DNA of 64,000 nucleotides from CBDCFL01 sp965216135 (GTDB lineage Bacteria; Pseudomonadota; Alphaproteobacteria; Rhodobacterales; Rhodobacteraceae), in assembly GCA_965216135.1 (NCBI GenBank), contig CBDCFL010000019.1, positions 1 through 64,000 on the forward strand, in the 5' to 3' direction. Shown one piece after another: positions 17,146-26,404 of the stretch. How positions within the stretch are numbered: the first letter of the stretch is position 1; each line of letters starts with the position of its first letter. Position numbers and translations under genes: made by a program. The notes below the pieces were generated by a model. The model did no database searches, was not told the DNA's origin, and saw only the letters and a list, made by a program, of their open reading frames with translations.

Positions 17146-18307
17146 TACCAGCGGCATTTAACATTGACCGATATGGGCCCATTTTCGCATTCCGATTGAT
17201 GTGATGGTTTCGGGCTGTGCGATGAGCTTGTTCCAAGCTTCGCATCCAGCATCGACGATGGCATTGTAGTCTTCGAACACGCGGTTGGAGAGCCAATTGG
17301 CGCGCAAGTACTGCCAGATATTTTCCACCGGGTTCAGTTCCGGAGCGCGCGATGGCAGCAGGATGATGGTGAGGTTCTTCGGGACTTTGAGTTTGCCGGT
17401 GGTGTGCCATCCGGCCCGATCCATCAGCACAACCGCATGGGCCTTTCGGGCGACGTGGCGGCTGATCTCGTCGAGATGCATCTGCATGGCTTGCGCGTCC
17501 GCCCAAGGCAGCATGAGCGCCGCCCCCTTGCCGTGAGCCGGACAGATGGCGCCGAACAGATAGGCGTTGTGATAGCGCTGATCGGCCGGCTGGCGGGGGC
17601 GCGTGCCCTTTCTCGCCCACAGGCGCGTCAGGCCATTCTTCTGGCCAAGGCGTGCTTCGTCCTGGAACCAGATCTCCACCGGCGTTCCCGCTGGCAGGTC
17701 AGCTATATGCACCTGGAGCGTGTCGGCGAAGTTTTTTTTAAACGCCTCGATGATCCGCTTATCCTGCCTGGGATGCTGCGGGCGGGCGCTGATATGGGCA
17801 AAGCCCAGTTCGCCAAGCAGTCTGGATATCCCGCGCTCGGAATAGATGACGCCAAAGCGCGCCTCGATCACCCGCTTCAGGTCGATCCGCCGCCAGCGGA
17901 CAACCCCGTCCACCGCCGGATCGGGGCCGGTCTCGACAATCTCGCCAAGTTCTTTCATCTGGACATCGCTCAGGTAGCGCGTCCGGCCCGCGCCCTTGCG
18001 GTTGGTGAGGCCATCCGGTCCCTCTTCGTTGAACCGGTGAACCCAGTCCCGCAGGGTTTGGCGATCCATCCCACCGATCCTTGCGGCCTCTCCACGGCGC
18101 ATGCCATCGTAGACCGCCGCAAGAGACAACAGACGGCGGCTCTGCCGGGCATCCTTGCAACGGCTGGCGAGTTTACGAAGGTGGCGGGCATCAAAGTCGC
18201 GACGAAGCGGAACACTGGCTGGCATGGCGATCCTCCTTTGCCAACCTTGAATCAGATCAAAACCGATTTGGGAATCCCCACAGAGTCAGAAATTGATGCC
18301 GTTGGTA
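17146..18307 (-). mobile_element. IS630-family element type A, copy 1 (1162 bp)
   Basis: Ends TACCAGCGGCATTT and ATGCCGTTGGTA, flanked by TAA at 17143-17145 and 18308-18310. It appears the same in sequence as copies 2 (40108-41269) and 3 (48111-49272). Confidence 0.95.
17158..18225 (-). CDS. IS630-family transposase (type A)
   Basis: 355 residues in one frame. The helix-turn-helix region has GEAARIGGMDRQTLRDWVHR. The DDE_3 core has IWFQDEARLGQKNGLTRLWA, VVLMDRAGWHTTG and APELNPVENIWQYLRANW. The AFKKNF codons contain eight A, so no frameshift is needed, unlike type B. The start gives MPASVPLRRDFDARHL, preceded by GGAGGATCGCC. Confidence 0.95.
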   Translation of the reverse strand: MPASVPLRRDFDARHLRKLASRCKDARQSRRLLSLAAVYDGMRRGEAARIGGMDRQTLRDWVHRFNEEGPDGLTNRKGAGRTRYLSDVQMKELGEIVETGPDPAVDGVVRWRRIDLKRVIEARFGVIYSERGISRLLGELGFAHISARPQHPRQDKRIIEAFKKNFADTLQVHIADLPAGTPVEIWFQDEARLGQKNGLTRLWARKGTRPRQPADQRYHNAYLFGAICPAHGKGAALMLPWADAQAMQMHLDEISRHVARKAHAVVLMDRAGWHTTGKLKVPKNLTIILLPSRAPELNPVENIWQYLRANWLSNRVFEDYNAIVDAGCEAWNKLIAQPETITSIGMRKWAHIGQC

Positions 18308-18310
18308 TAA

Positions 18311-18748
18311 GTTCGTCTGTTTGTTTGCTGAACGAATCTGCGCAGATATTGGTTTATGGAAGCTTAATCCCGGCGTGGTCAGGCTTGAATAATTCGGTGG
18401 CAAGATGATTGGATAGGGCTTCAGCGCACTGAAATCCTAGACTTTTCCGGTTTTCCGGTTTTCCGGTTTTCCGGTTTTCCGGTTTTCCGGTTTTCCGGTT
18501 TTCCGGTTTTCCGGTTTTCCGGTTTTCCGGTTTTCCGGTTTTCCGGTTTTCCGGTTTTCCGGTTTTCCGGTTTTCCGGTTTTCCGGTTTTCCGGTTTTCC
18601 GGTTTTCCGGTTTTCCGGTTTTCCGGTTTTCCGGTTTTCCGGTGAAAATTTCCAGGAGACGGCGATAAGTCAACAGGAACCTGCGCTTCCGGCTTGCTCG
18701 CCCTCACCATATGGACTTGAGTTGAGCGACGCGCCAGGAGTGAAAATC
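18311..18748. other. Former ArsR upstream region and aminopeptidase upstream region
   Basis: 440 bp. The first 130 bp are probably the original upstream region of the ArsR gene, displaced by IS630-A1. Then comes the tandem repeat (18443-18642), and then about 100 bp leading to the pepP-like gene with a good ribosome site (CAGGAG). Confidence 0.5.
18443..18642. repeat. Perfect 8-bp tandem repeat, 25 copies
   Basis: TTTTCCGG is repeated 25 times without a mismatch (200 bp), ending 106 bp before the aminopeptidase P start codon. Because 8 is not a multiple of three, all frames through it are open and give shifting repeats such as ENRKTGKP; these are not regarded as coding. Perfect identity means recent expansion or ongoing slippage. 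Confidence 0.97.
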
Positions 18749-20545
18749 ATGTTCCAGTCATTCGAGCATATCTCGCAAACCGGAGAAGGCCCGCCGAGGC
18801 TGGCGGCGTTGCGCGACCAGATGTCCGCGCGTGGTCTGGACGCGTTCATCGTGCCGCGTGCGGATGCGTATCAGGGCGAATATGTAGCGCCTTGCGATGC
18901 GCGGCTGGCCTGGATGACCGGGTTTACCGGCTCGGCCGGGTTTTGTGCAGTGATTTGCGAAGAGGCGGGCGTTTTCGTCGATGGCCGGTACCGGGTTCAG
19001 GTGCGCGCGCAGGTTGATGCGAACGTCTACACGCCGGTTGACTGGCCCGAAGTGAAGCTGGGTGCCTGGCTGGGCGAGCGGCTGACAAACGGCATGAAAG
19101 TCGGGTTTGACGCGTGGCTGGATACGGCGCGCGAGGTGGAAGAGCTGGAAAAGGTGCTGGGCCCGAAAGGGATTTCTTTGGTTGCCTGCGACAATCTGGT
19201 TGATGCAATCTGGTCGGAACGCCCTGCCGCCCCTTCGGGCAAGGTCATCGATCATCCGCTTGAATTTGCCGGTGAAAGTTCCGCCGACAAGCGCACCCGG
19301 CTCGCCGCGGAGTTGCGCCGGGCCGGGCATACTGCGGCGGTGCTGACCCTGCCCGATTCAATCTCGTGGCTGCTGAACATTCGCGGCAGCGATATACCGC
19401 GCGTACCGATCGTGCAGGCTTTTGCGATCCTGCATGATAACGGCCGCGTGTCGTTGTTTGTTGATCCGGCGAAATTTGACGGTCTCGATCCGGGCCCTGA
19501 GACCACCATCACGCCGATCGGCGAATTCGAGCAGGCCCTGGCCCGGCTGACCGGTCCGGTTCGGGTGGCCAAGGCGTCGGCACCCTATGCAGTGAAGCTG
19601 GCGCTGGATGCGGCGGGCGTCGATCTGGCTTGGGCCGACGACCCCTGCCAATTGCCCAAGGCGCGCAAGAATGCGGTCGAGCTGGACGGTGCACGCGCGG
19701 CGCAGAGCCGCGACGCCGTGGCGATGGTCAAGTTCCTGGCATGGCTGGATGAGGCGGGCCCCGGCGGGACGCTGACGGAGATCGGCGTGGCCGAACAACT
19801 GGAGGCGATCCGGCGTGAAAGCAATGCGCTGATGGACATAAGTTTTGACACCATTTCCGCCAGTGGGCCCAATGCCGCCCTGCCCCATTACCGGGTTACG
19901 GATGCATCAAACCGCCCCGTGGTTCCGGGCGAACTGCTCTTGGTCGACAGCGGCGGGCAGTATCGCGACGGCACCACCGACATTACCCGCACCATTGCCA
20001 CCGGGCCGGCTGGCGACGAGGAAAAAGCCGCCTTTACCCGCGTGCTGCAGGGCATGATTGCGATCAGCCGGGCGCGATTTCCCCGCGGGCTGGCGGGGCG
20101 CGATCTGGACGCGCTGGCGCGTTATCCGTTGTGGCTAGCCGGGCAGGATTATGACCACGGCACCGGCCACGGGGTCGGGTCTTACCTGAGCGTCCATGAA
20201 GGCCCGCAGCGAATTTCTCGCCTGTCCGAGGCACCGCTGGAGCCTAGCATGATCCTGTCCAATGAGCCGGGCTATTACCGCGAGGGGCAGTTCGGCATAC
20301 GCATCGAAAACCTGATCGTCGTGCGCGAGGCGAGGCCAATCGAGGGTGGCGACAGTCGTGAGATGCTGGACTTTGAGACCCTTACCTTTGTGCCGATCGA
20401 CAAGCGACTTATCTTGCCGGAGATGCTGACATTTGCCGAGCGAGAGTGGCTTGACGCATATCATGCGCAAGTGAGGGACAAAAATTCGCCGCTGGTGAGT
20501 GGTGCGGTGCTGAAATGGCTGAAGCAGGCCACTCAGCCGCTTTGA
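18749..20545 (+). CDS. Aminopeptidase P family protein (M24B)
   Basis: 598 residues, the long three-domain type. Two creatinase N-like domains cover about residues 15-310. The peptidase M24 domain covers about 315-535 with the metal ligands in LLVDSGGQYRDGTTDITRT (Asp, Asp), GTGHGVGSYLSVHEGP (His), LSNEPGYY (Glu) and IRIENLIV (Glu). A C-terminal extension follows. It removes an N-terminal residue next to proline from peptides, in the cytoplasm. ATG 18749 follows CAGGAG at a good distance, so the TTG at 18722 is rejected. The 8-bp repeat array lies about 100 bp upstream and could affect its expression. Confidence 0.93.
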   Translation: MFQSFEHISQTGEGPPRLAALRDQMSARGLDAFIVPRADAYQGEYVAPCDARLAWMTGFTGSAGFCAVICEEAGVFVDGRYRVQVRAQVDANVYTPVDWPEVKLGAWLGERLTNGMKVGFDAWLDTAREVEELEKVLGPKGISLVACDNLVDAIWSERPAAPSGKVIDHPLEFAGESSADKRTRLAAELRRAGHTAAVLTLPDSISWLLNIRGSDIPRVPIVQAFAILHDNGRVSLFVDPAKFDGLDPGPETTITPIGEFEQALARLTGPVRVAKASAPYAVKLALDAAGVDLAWADDPCQLPKARKNAVELDGARAAQSRDAVAMVKFLAWLDEAGPGGTLTEIGVAEQLEAIRRESNALMDISFDTISASGPNAALPHYRVTDASNRPVVPGELLLVDSGGQYRDGTTDITRTIATGPAGDEEKAAFTRVLQGMIAISRARFPRGLAGRDLDALARYPLWLAGQDYDHGTGHGVGSYLSVHEGPQRISRLSEAPLEPSMILSNEPGYYREGQFGIRIENLIVVREARPIEGGDSREMLDFETLTFVPIDKRLILPEMLTFAEREWLDAYHAQVRDKNSPLVSGAVLKWLKQATQPL

Positions 20546-20596
20546 CATCTGATGTCCCCCTCCCCATATCGGTTATCACCGAGACAGGGAGCAGAC

Positions 20597-20937
20597 ATGT
20601 CCGACCACATCAAGATCCGACAAGCGCCGGGCACATGGGTGGTGCGCGCCGGCGGGGCGGTTCTGGGAGAATCGACGAACGCGCTGGAACTCAGCGAAGG
20701 CGATTATCCACCCGTAATCTATTTTCCCCGCGATGATCTGGCCATGGCGTTCCTGGAAAAAACCGAACACACCAGCCAGTGTCCGTGGAAGGGACAAGCC
20801 AGCTATTTCTCGATTGCCCCAAATCCGGTCTGATCGAAAACGCCGGCTGGTCTTATGAAACACCCAAGGACGATGTGGCCGCGATCAGGGATCACATCGC
20901 CTTTGGCGGCGAACGGGTGACCGTGGAAAAACTCTGA
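20597..20937 (+). pseudogene. DUF427 domain protein, frameshifted
   Basis: The first frame reads MSDHIKIRQAPGTWVVRAGG, then YPPVIYFPRDDLAMAFLEKT and CPWKGQASYFSI, typical of DUF427. It stops at 20831-20833. One base too many or too few in the CCCC run near 20817 separates it from the rest: KSGLIENAGWSYETPKDDVA and on to FGGERVTVEKL, with a stop at 20935-20937. Together they make a normal DUF427 protein of about 113 residues. The family's function is not established. The lesion is in a homopolymer, so a sequencing error is possible. Confidence 0.75.
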
Positions 20938-20954
20938 ACACACGCGATTTTACT

Positions 20955-22643
20955 CTACGAGTGTTCCTCGGCGGCGGTTTCGGCGAGGGCGCGGCTGTAT
21001 GCAGCAAGTGCGTCCACATGATAGACAACGCCGCATAAATCCCCGCCCTCATCGGGGGCACAACTCAGCACGGGAATAAACGTAACATCGCGCCCTGCCG
21101 CTGCAAATGTGGCCAAAGCGGTTTGCAGTGTTGCCCCTTCGCGCAGCCAGATCCCGCGCGTGATCAAATCGTCGCAAAGGCCACGATCCGGGCAATCGGG
21201 ATGTTCGGTATCTTTCATCGCAGTGGCGCAGGTCAGAACCGTTTGCAGATAGACCTGCGGACCCGCCGCTAGCCGCACGCCGCGCCGTTCCAATTGCGTC
21301 AGGAAAAACGAACGGTCCACCAGCCAGCTGGCAAGTGCGGTGGACATTGACACCGCCACCATCACCGCAATCCCGGTTTGCCAGTCGCCGGTCAACTCAA
21401 AGACGATCAGCGTCGTTGAAATCGGCGCCCCCAGAACCGCCGCCGCGACCGCGCCCATGCCCGCCAGTGCATACAGCGTCTCGGAGCCTGAGACTTCGGG
21501 GAATATCGGCGTTGCGATCAGCCCGAAAGCCAGTCCGGTCATCGCGCCCAGCATCAGCGACGGTGAAAACACCCCGCCGCCCATCCGGCCCGCCATGGTT
21601 ATTGCGACAGCCCCGGCCTTGAGCGCGGCAAAGACGATAGCTTCCCACAAAAGCAACTCGCCGGTCAGCGCGGCTGAGGTGGTTTCATAGCCGACACCGA
21701 TGATATGGGGAAACCAGATCGCCATCGCGCCCAGCATCAGCCCGGCCACAGCCGGGCGCAGATAACGCGGCAGGCCGGTTCGCGCCTGCACGGCGGTGCC
21801 GATGTCATCGGCCCAGAATATCGCCTTCATCATCAAAGTTGCGACCACGCCGCACATCAGGCCGAGGATCAGAAAGGCGGGCAATTCGATGTAAAACTCC
21901 AGCGTATTGCCGACCGGCAGCATGAACTCGGTGACATTGCCAAATTCCAGGCGGCTGATGACCGTGCCTGCGACCGAAGCAATGACAATCGGGGCAAAGG
22001 CATGCACCGCGAAATGGCGCAGCACGACCTCAAGGGCAAAGATGGTGCCGGCGATGGGGGCGTTAAAGCTGGCCGAAACCGCCGCGGCAACAGCGCAGCC
22101 CAACAGATCGCGCCCGGTGATGCCGTTGGCGTGGATGCGTTCCGATACCCAACTGGACATGACCGCCGCCATATGAACGACCGGCCCTTCGCGCCCGGTC
22201 GAACCACCCGTTGACAGGGTGATCAGCGAGGCAAGGGCCGAGGCGACCCCGGCTTTGCGTTCCACCCGGCCATCAGCAAGGGCTGACCCCTCGATCACAT
22301 CGGCCACCGAACGCACCCGTCCGTCGGGCGTAAAGTGGTGCAGGATCAGGCCGACAGCCGCACCGCCGACAACCGGGATCACAAGCACCCAATACCACGG
22401 CAGATCGGCGAATGTATGCAGGCGCGAGGGATCTTCGGTTCCATAGACCCAGCCCTGCAGGGCGAAAACCGCCTTGCGGAACAGCAATGCGGCGAACCCG
22501 GCGGCGACCCCGATGACCAGCGCAAGAAACCAGAACTGCACCTTGTTGGGTCCGCGCGCCACCAACACGGCCCACATATCAGCCAGCGACGGTGGGTGGC
22601 TGCGGCTGTGCGTCTGGCCGGTCGATTTAGGGGGCGGTTTCAT
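20955..22643 (-). CDS. ClC-type chloride channel/antiporter
   Basis: 562 residues with about ten hydrophobic segments. ClC signatures are TGGSTGREGPVVHM (the GxEGP segment with the gating Glu) and MGGGVFSPSLMLGAMTGLAF (GxFxP). The last 100 residues form a soluble C-terminal region where CBS domains usually sit (VTFIPVLSCAPDEGGDLCGV). It probably moves chloride, possibly exchanged for protons, across the inner membrane. It is convergent with the DUF427 gene, with only 17 bp between. Confidence 0.92.
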   Translation of the reverse strand: MKPPPKSTGQTHSRSHPPSLADMWAVLVARGPNKVQFWFLALVIGVAAGFAALLFRKAVFALQGWVYGTEDPSRLHTFADLPWYWVLVIPVVGGAAVGLILHHFTPDGRVRSVADVIEGSALADGRVERKAGVASALASLITLSTGGSTGREGPVVHMAAVMSSWVSERIHANGITGRDLLGCAVAAAVSASFNAPIAGTIFALEVVLRHFAVHAFAPIVIASVAGTVISRLEFGNVTEFMLPVGNTLEFYIELPAFLILGLMCGVVATLMMKAIFWADDIGTAVQARTGLPRYLRPAVAGLMLGAMAIWFPHIIGVGYETTSAALTGELLLWEAIVFAALKAGAVAITMAGRMGGGVFSPSLMLGAMTGLAFGLIATPIFPEVSGSETLYALAGMGAVAAAVLGAPISTTLIVFELTGDWQTGIAVMVAVSMSTALASWLVDRSFFLTQLERRGVRLAAGPQVYLQTVLTCATAMKDTEHPDCPDRGLCDDLITRGIWLREGATLQTALATFAAAGRDVTFIPVLSCAPDEGGDLCGVVYHVDALAAYSRALAETAAEEHS

Positions 22644-22733
22644 GTGAGGCGCATGTTGCCTCGGCGGCTCTTGGCTTTCAACGCGATGCGCAATGGCTTA
22701 ACTTTGTTCGCAAGATTAGGAAAGGCCGCGACC

Positions 22734-24107
22734 ATGAGCTATGACAGTGCTTTCGAGCGCCTAGCCAGTTTGCTTGGCCCGAGATTAACGCGCTCGACGG
22801 CGGAACTGGCTGCGCATGGGGGTTCAGAGAGCTACTTTGCGCCCGCGCCGCCCGACGCTGTGGCCTATCCGCGCAGCACCTCGGAAGTGGCCGATATCGT
22901 AAGGATGTGCGCTGACGTGGGATGCCCGGTTGTCGCCTGGGGAGCCGGAACCTCGCTGGAAGGCCATGGTCAAGCGATCCGCGGCGGTTTGGTTGTCGAT
23001 TTCACCAAGATGGACAAGGTTCTGGACATCCGCCCAGAAGATATGAGCGCCACTGTTCAGCCCGGTGTGACGCGCGTGGCTCTGAACGACGCGCTGCGCG
23101 ACACAGGCCTGTTCTTTCCGATCGATCCCGGTGCCAATGCCACCATCGGCGGCATGGCCGCGACGCGCGCCAGCGGCACCACCGCGGTCAGATACGGGAC
23201 CATGCGCGACAATGTGATTGCCACGAAATCGGTGCTCGCCGATGGCCGCATCATCTCGACCGGCAGCCTGGCGCGCAAATCTTCTGCCGGTTATGATCTG
23301 ACGGCGCTGCTGGTCGGCTCGGAGGGCACGCTGGCGCTGATGTGCGAGATTGGCCTGCGCCTTTATGGCCAGCCAGAGGCGGTTTCGGCGGCGATTTGCG
23401 CCTTTGACGGGATGCACCAGGCCGTCGCTGCGGTTATTGACACGGTTCATTATGGCATCCCGGTCGCGCGTATCGAATTTGTCGATGCGCTGACCGCGCG
23501 GGCCTTTAACAGCTACGCCAGGGCGGATATGCCGCTGTTGCCGCATCTGATGCTGGAATTTCACGGGGCCCCGGCGCAGGTGGCCGAGAATGCGGCCCGG
23601 TTTGGCGAGATTGCCGCCGATCACGGCGGGAGGCATTTCAGATGGGCCGACAAGGCCGAGGAGCGCAACGCGCTCTGGAAGCTGCGCCACGATGCCTATT
23701 ACGCCTGCCTACAACTTCGCCCCGGTGCCAGGGCAATCGTCACCGATATTTGCGTGCCGATATCCAACCTGGCCGAGGTGGTCGACGAAACGGCCGAAGA
23801 CATCAGGCAATCGGGCCTGATGGGACCGATCTTTGGCCATGTCGGGGATGGCAATTTCCACGCGATCCTGCTGATCGACACGGACGATGGCGACGAGGTT
23901 GGCCGCGCCAAGGCGGTATCGGGCCGAATGATCGCACGATCGCTTGAGGCCGGCGGCACGATGAGCGGTGAACACGGGGTCGGTTACGGCAAGCTGGATT
24001 TCATGGAGGCCGAACACGGGCCCGCGTGGCAGGTGATGAGCGAGATCAAGCGCGCGCTAGACCCAAAGAACATACTGAACCCGGGAAAAGTGGTGCGGCT
24101 GAACTGA
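22734..24107 (+). CDS. FAD-binding oxidase, D-lactate dehydrogenase/GlcD type
   Basis: 457 residues. The PCMH-type FAD domain covers about residues 40-215 (VVAWGAGTSLEGHGQAI, PIDPGANATIGGMAATRASG, VGSEGTLALM). The C-terminal FAD-oxidase domain ends with GHVGDGNFHAILLID and GEHGVGYGKLDFME, the usual signature for D-lactate dehydrogenase (cytochrome) and glycolate oxidase GlcD. The substrate is probably a 2-hydroxy acid. No glcE or glcF neighbour is present, which favours a single-subunit D-lactate dehydrogenase. The ATG at 22734 follows GGAAAGG and is divergent from the ClC gene. Confidence 0.88.
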   Translation: MSYDSAFERLASLLGPRLTRSTAELAAHGGSESYFAPAPPDAVAYPRSTSEVADIVRMCADVGCPVVAWGAGTSLEGHGQAIRGGLVVDFTKMDKVLDIRPEDMSATVQPGVTRVALNDALRDTGLFFPIDPGANATIGGMAATRASGTTAVRYGTMRDNVIATKSVLADGRIISTGSLARKSSAGYDLTALLVGSEGTLALMCEIGLRLYGQPEAVSAAICAFDGMHQAVAAVIDTVHYGIPVARIEFVDALTARAFNSYARADMPLLPHLMLEFHGAPAQVAENAARFGEIAADHGGRHFRWADKAEERNALWKLRHDAYYACLQLRPGARAIVTDICVPISNLAEVVDETAEDIRQSGLMGPIFGHVGDGNFHAILLIDTDDGDEVGRAKAVSGRMIARSLEAGGTMSGEHGVGYGKLDFMEAEHGPAWQVMSEIKRALDPKNILNPGKVVRLN

Positions 24108-24266
24108 GCGCGCGGTTGCGCTGCGCGGATTTACGATTGACCTGACGTTTTCAGAACAGCAATCGTAAGGTGGACGCTTTCACGTGGGGGGAAATGGGCC
24201 AACCGACGAGATATTCCGGCGACACGCACCTGATGCCTTTCGAAGGCATCTATACGCCGGTTGTGA

Positions 24267-25430
24267 TACCACCGAGCGGAATGCCTGACTCACGTTGGGG
24301 ATTCCCAAGCGGTCCGATCTCTGACTCAATGTGGTGAACCAATGAGGTTCGCCATGGCAGCGCCTATCGACTTACGGAACGATTTTGACAGCGTCTCACT
24401 GCGGTGCCTCGCGAAGAGGACCAGGGACGCGACCCAGAGCCGTCGTCTGCTGGCGTTGGCCGAGGTCTACGATGGTGGCAGCAGGACGGATGCGTCGCGG
24501 ATCGGCGGCGTCGGTCTGCAGATCATTCGCGACTGGGTGCTGCGCTTCAACGCCCGCGGACCGGACGGGCTGGTCGATGGGAAGTCACCGGGCGCACCCT
24601 CGAAGCTCAACGCCGATCACCGCCGCGCACTGGCGGAGGTTGTTGAGGCCGGCCCGGTCCCGGCGGTGGACGGCGTCGTGCGCTGGCGGCGCAAGGACCT
24701 GGCGCGGTGGCTCTTGGAGACGTTCGCCATCTCGCTCGACGAGACCACGGTCGGGCGCGAGTTGAAGGCGCTCGGCTTCGCCAAGATCTCGGCGCGGCCG
24801 CGCCACTACGCGCAAAACGAGCTGGCCGTCGAGGCTTTTAAAAAAAACTTCCCCGCGAACTGGCGAAGATCCGGGCGAGGCTCCCGAAAGGCGTCGAGAT
24901 AGAGCTGTGGTGGCAAGATGAAGCCCGCATCGGCCAGAAGAATAAGCTCACACGCCGATGGGCCAGACGTGGCACGCGCCCGCGGGCGCCCCGCGACCAG
25001 CGCACCGAATGGGCCTATATCTTCGGCGCGATCTGTCCCGCGAAGGGGAAAGGCGCCGGGCTGGTCATGCCCTGGTGCGACACCGACGCCATGGCGGCGC
25101 ACCTCATCGAGATCAGTGCCGCCGTCGATCCCGGCACCCATGCGGTGCTGATCGGCGATCAGGCCGGTTGGCACTTGACGCCCAAGCTGGCGATCCCCGA
25201 CAACATCACCGTCCTGGCGCTGCCGCCACGATCGCCCGAGTTGAACCCGGTGGAGAATGTCTGGCAATTCATGCGCGACAACTGGTTGTCGAACCGGATC
25301 TTCAAATCCTACGAAGACATCGTCGCGCTGTGCTGCCACGCCTGGAACAACCTCATCGACCAACCATGGAAGATCATGTCCCTCGGCATGCGCAAATGGG
25401 CGCATGGGTTCTGATCAATGACCGTTGGTA
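24267..25430 (+). mobile_element. IS630-family element type C, copy 2 (1164 bp)
   Basis: Ends TACCACCGAGCGGAATG and GACCGTTGGTA, flanked by TGA at 24264-24266 and 25431-25433. Type C terminal repeats match each other only over the first few bases. A fragment of the same type is at 11075. Confidence 0.92.
24342..25414 (+). pseudogene. IS630 type C transposase, frameshifted
   Basis: The N-terminal frame (MAAPIDLRNDFDSVSLRCLA, helix-turn-helix, then EAFKKNFPANWRRSG) stops at 24902. Compared with the fragment at 11075 (CCCCGCCGAACTGG) this copy has CCCCGCGAACTGG, a 1-bp loss just after the A8 tract. The DDE core continues in another frame (WWQDEARIGQKNKL and on), with the end WKIMSLGMRKWAHGF at 25414. 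Without that base the protein would be about 356 residues, like type A. This differs from type B, where the shift comes from the length of the A tract. Confidence 0.85.
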
Positions 25431-26318
25431 TGACACCCTATCACGGCGATTTCAGCCTGAACCGCGACGCTTTGGGCGCGATCATCGAAAAGCTGATCCG
25501 CGCGGGCGTGCACGGCATTATTGTCGCCGGGACAACGGGTGAATATTACGCCCAGACAGCCGATGAGCGTGTCGAGATGATGGGCCTGGCCAAAGAGCTG
25601 ATTGCGGGGCGTCTGCCGATGATTGTGGGCACCGGCGCGATCCGGACGGAGGATTCAGTCGAATTTGCAAAACCGGCGTTGGCAGCGGGTGCTGACGCTC
25701 TGCTGGTCGCAACCCCGCCTTACGCCACCCCGACAGGGCGAGAGATCGCTCTGCATGCGCTTGCGATTGACCGGGCGGCGAACCTGCCGGTGATGCTCTA
25801 CAATTACCCCGGCAGAATGAGCGTGAATATGGACGAGGAATGCCTGGACCGGCTGGGTTGGTCGCCCAATTTTTGCGCGATCAAGGAAAGTTCAGGCGAT
25901 CCCAACCGGCTGCACATGCTGGCGCGCGACTATCCGCATATTCAGCTGTCTTGCGGGATGGATGATCAGGCGCTGGAGTTTTTCGCCTGGGGGGCGCGCA
26001 GCTGGGTTTGTGCAGGCTCTAACCTTGCGCCCGAAGCCCATATCGCGCTTTACCGGGCCTGCGTGGTCGAGGGCGATTTCACCAAGGGGCGCGCGATCAT
26101 GTCGCACTTTTGCCGCTCTTGCGGGTGCTGGAGCAAGGCGGCAAGTTCATCCAATGCGTGAAATTCGGGATGACGCTGCGCGAAATTGATGCAGGACCGC
26201 CACGCAAGCCACTGCAACCGTTAAATAAAGATGACAAGCGCGTGTTGGCAGAGGTGATCCGAACGATGGATGCGGCGATCGCCGCGATTGAGGACGGGCC
26301 AGGAGATACCGACGCCGC

Positions 26319-26382
26319 GTCCCGGCCCCTGCGCCGGGACCTCTGCCACTGACACGACGAGGTCCCGGATCAGGTCCGGGAC
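26319..26382. repeat. Two adjacent GTCCCGG palindromes (REP-like)
   Basis: Hairpin 1 at 26319-26340 (GTCCCGG / CCGGGAC). Hairpin 2 at 26362-26382 (GTCCCGGA / TCCGGGAC, 5-nt loop). A related longer palindrome is at 38623-38654. They lie at the end of the dapA-like pseudogene and before the aldehyde dehydrogenase gene. Confidence 0.6.
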
Positions 26383-26404
26383 GCGCAGCCACGAGGACGA
26401 CAAC

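Larger units (their letters stand above)
24194..26352 (+). pseudogene. DapA-like (dihydrodipicolinate synthase family) aldolase/dehydratase, interrupted by IS630-C2 and frameshifted
   Basis: With IS630-C2 and one TGA removed, the 5' end reads MPFEGIYTPVVTPYHGDF in frame across the insertion site (from ATG 24233, or 24194 for a longer form). The body has AGTTGEYYAQ, the catalytic Tyr in LYNYPGRM and the Schiff-base Lys in AIKESSG. A 1-bp change near 26108 moves the C-terminus to another frame (LLPLLRVLEQGGKFIQCVKF and on). A start made by the IS end (ATG 25418, MTVGMTPYHG) leaves most of the barrel open but without the first strand. The family includes several pyruvate-dependent aldolases and dehydratases, and the exact substrate is unknown. 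Confidence 0.82.

Noticed and set aside
18443..18642. CRISPR array
   Set aside because: Direct head-to-tail 8-bp units without spacers, and no cas genes nearby.
18354..18710. Repeat protein ENRKTGKP (118 codons)
   Set aside because: Frames through an 8-bp repeat without stops are open by necessity. There is no ribosome site and no conserved flanking protein part.
22335..22733. N-terminal extension of the FAD oxidase
   Set aside because: The open frame continues upstream but overlaps the ClC gene on the other strand and has no family similarity. ATG 22734 with GGAAAGG is the better start.
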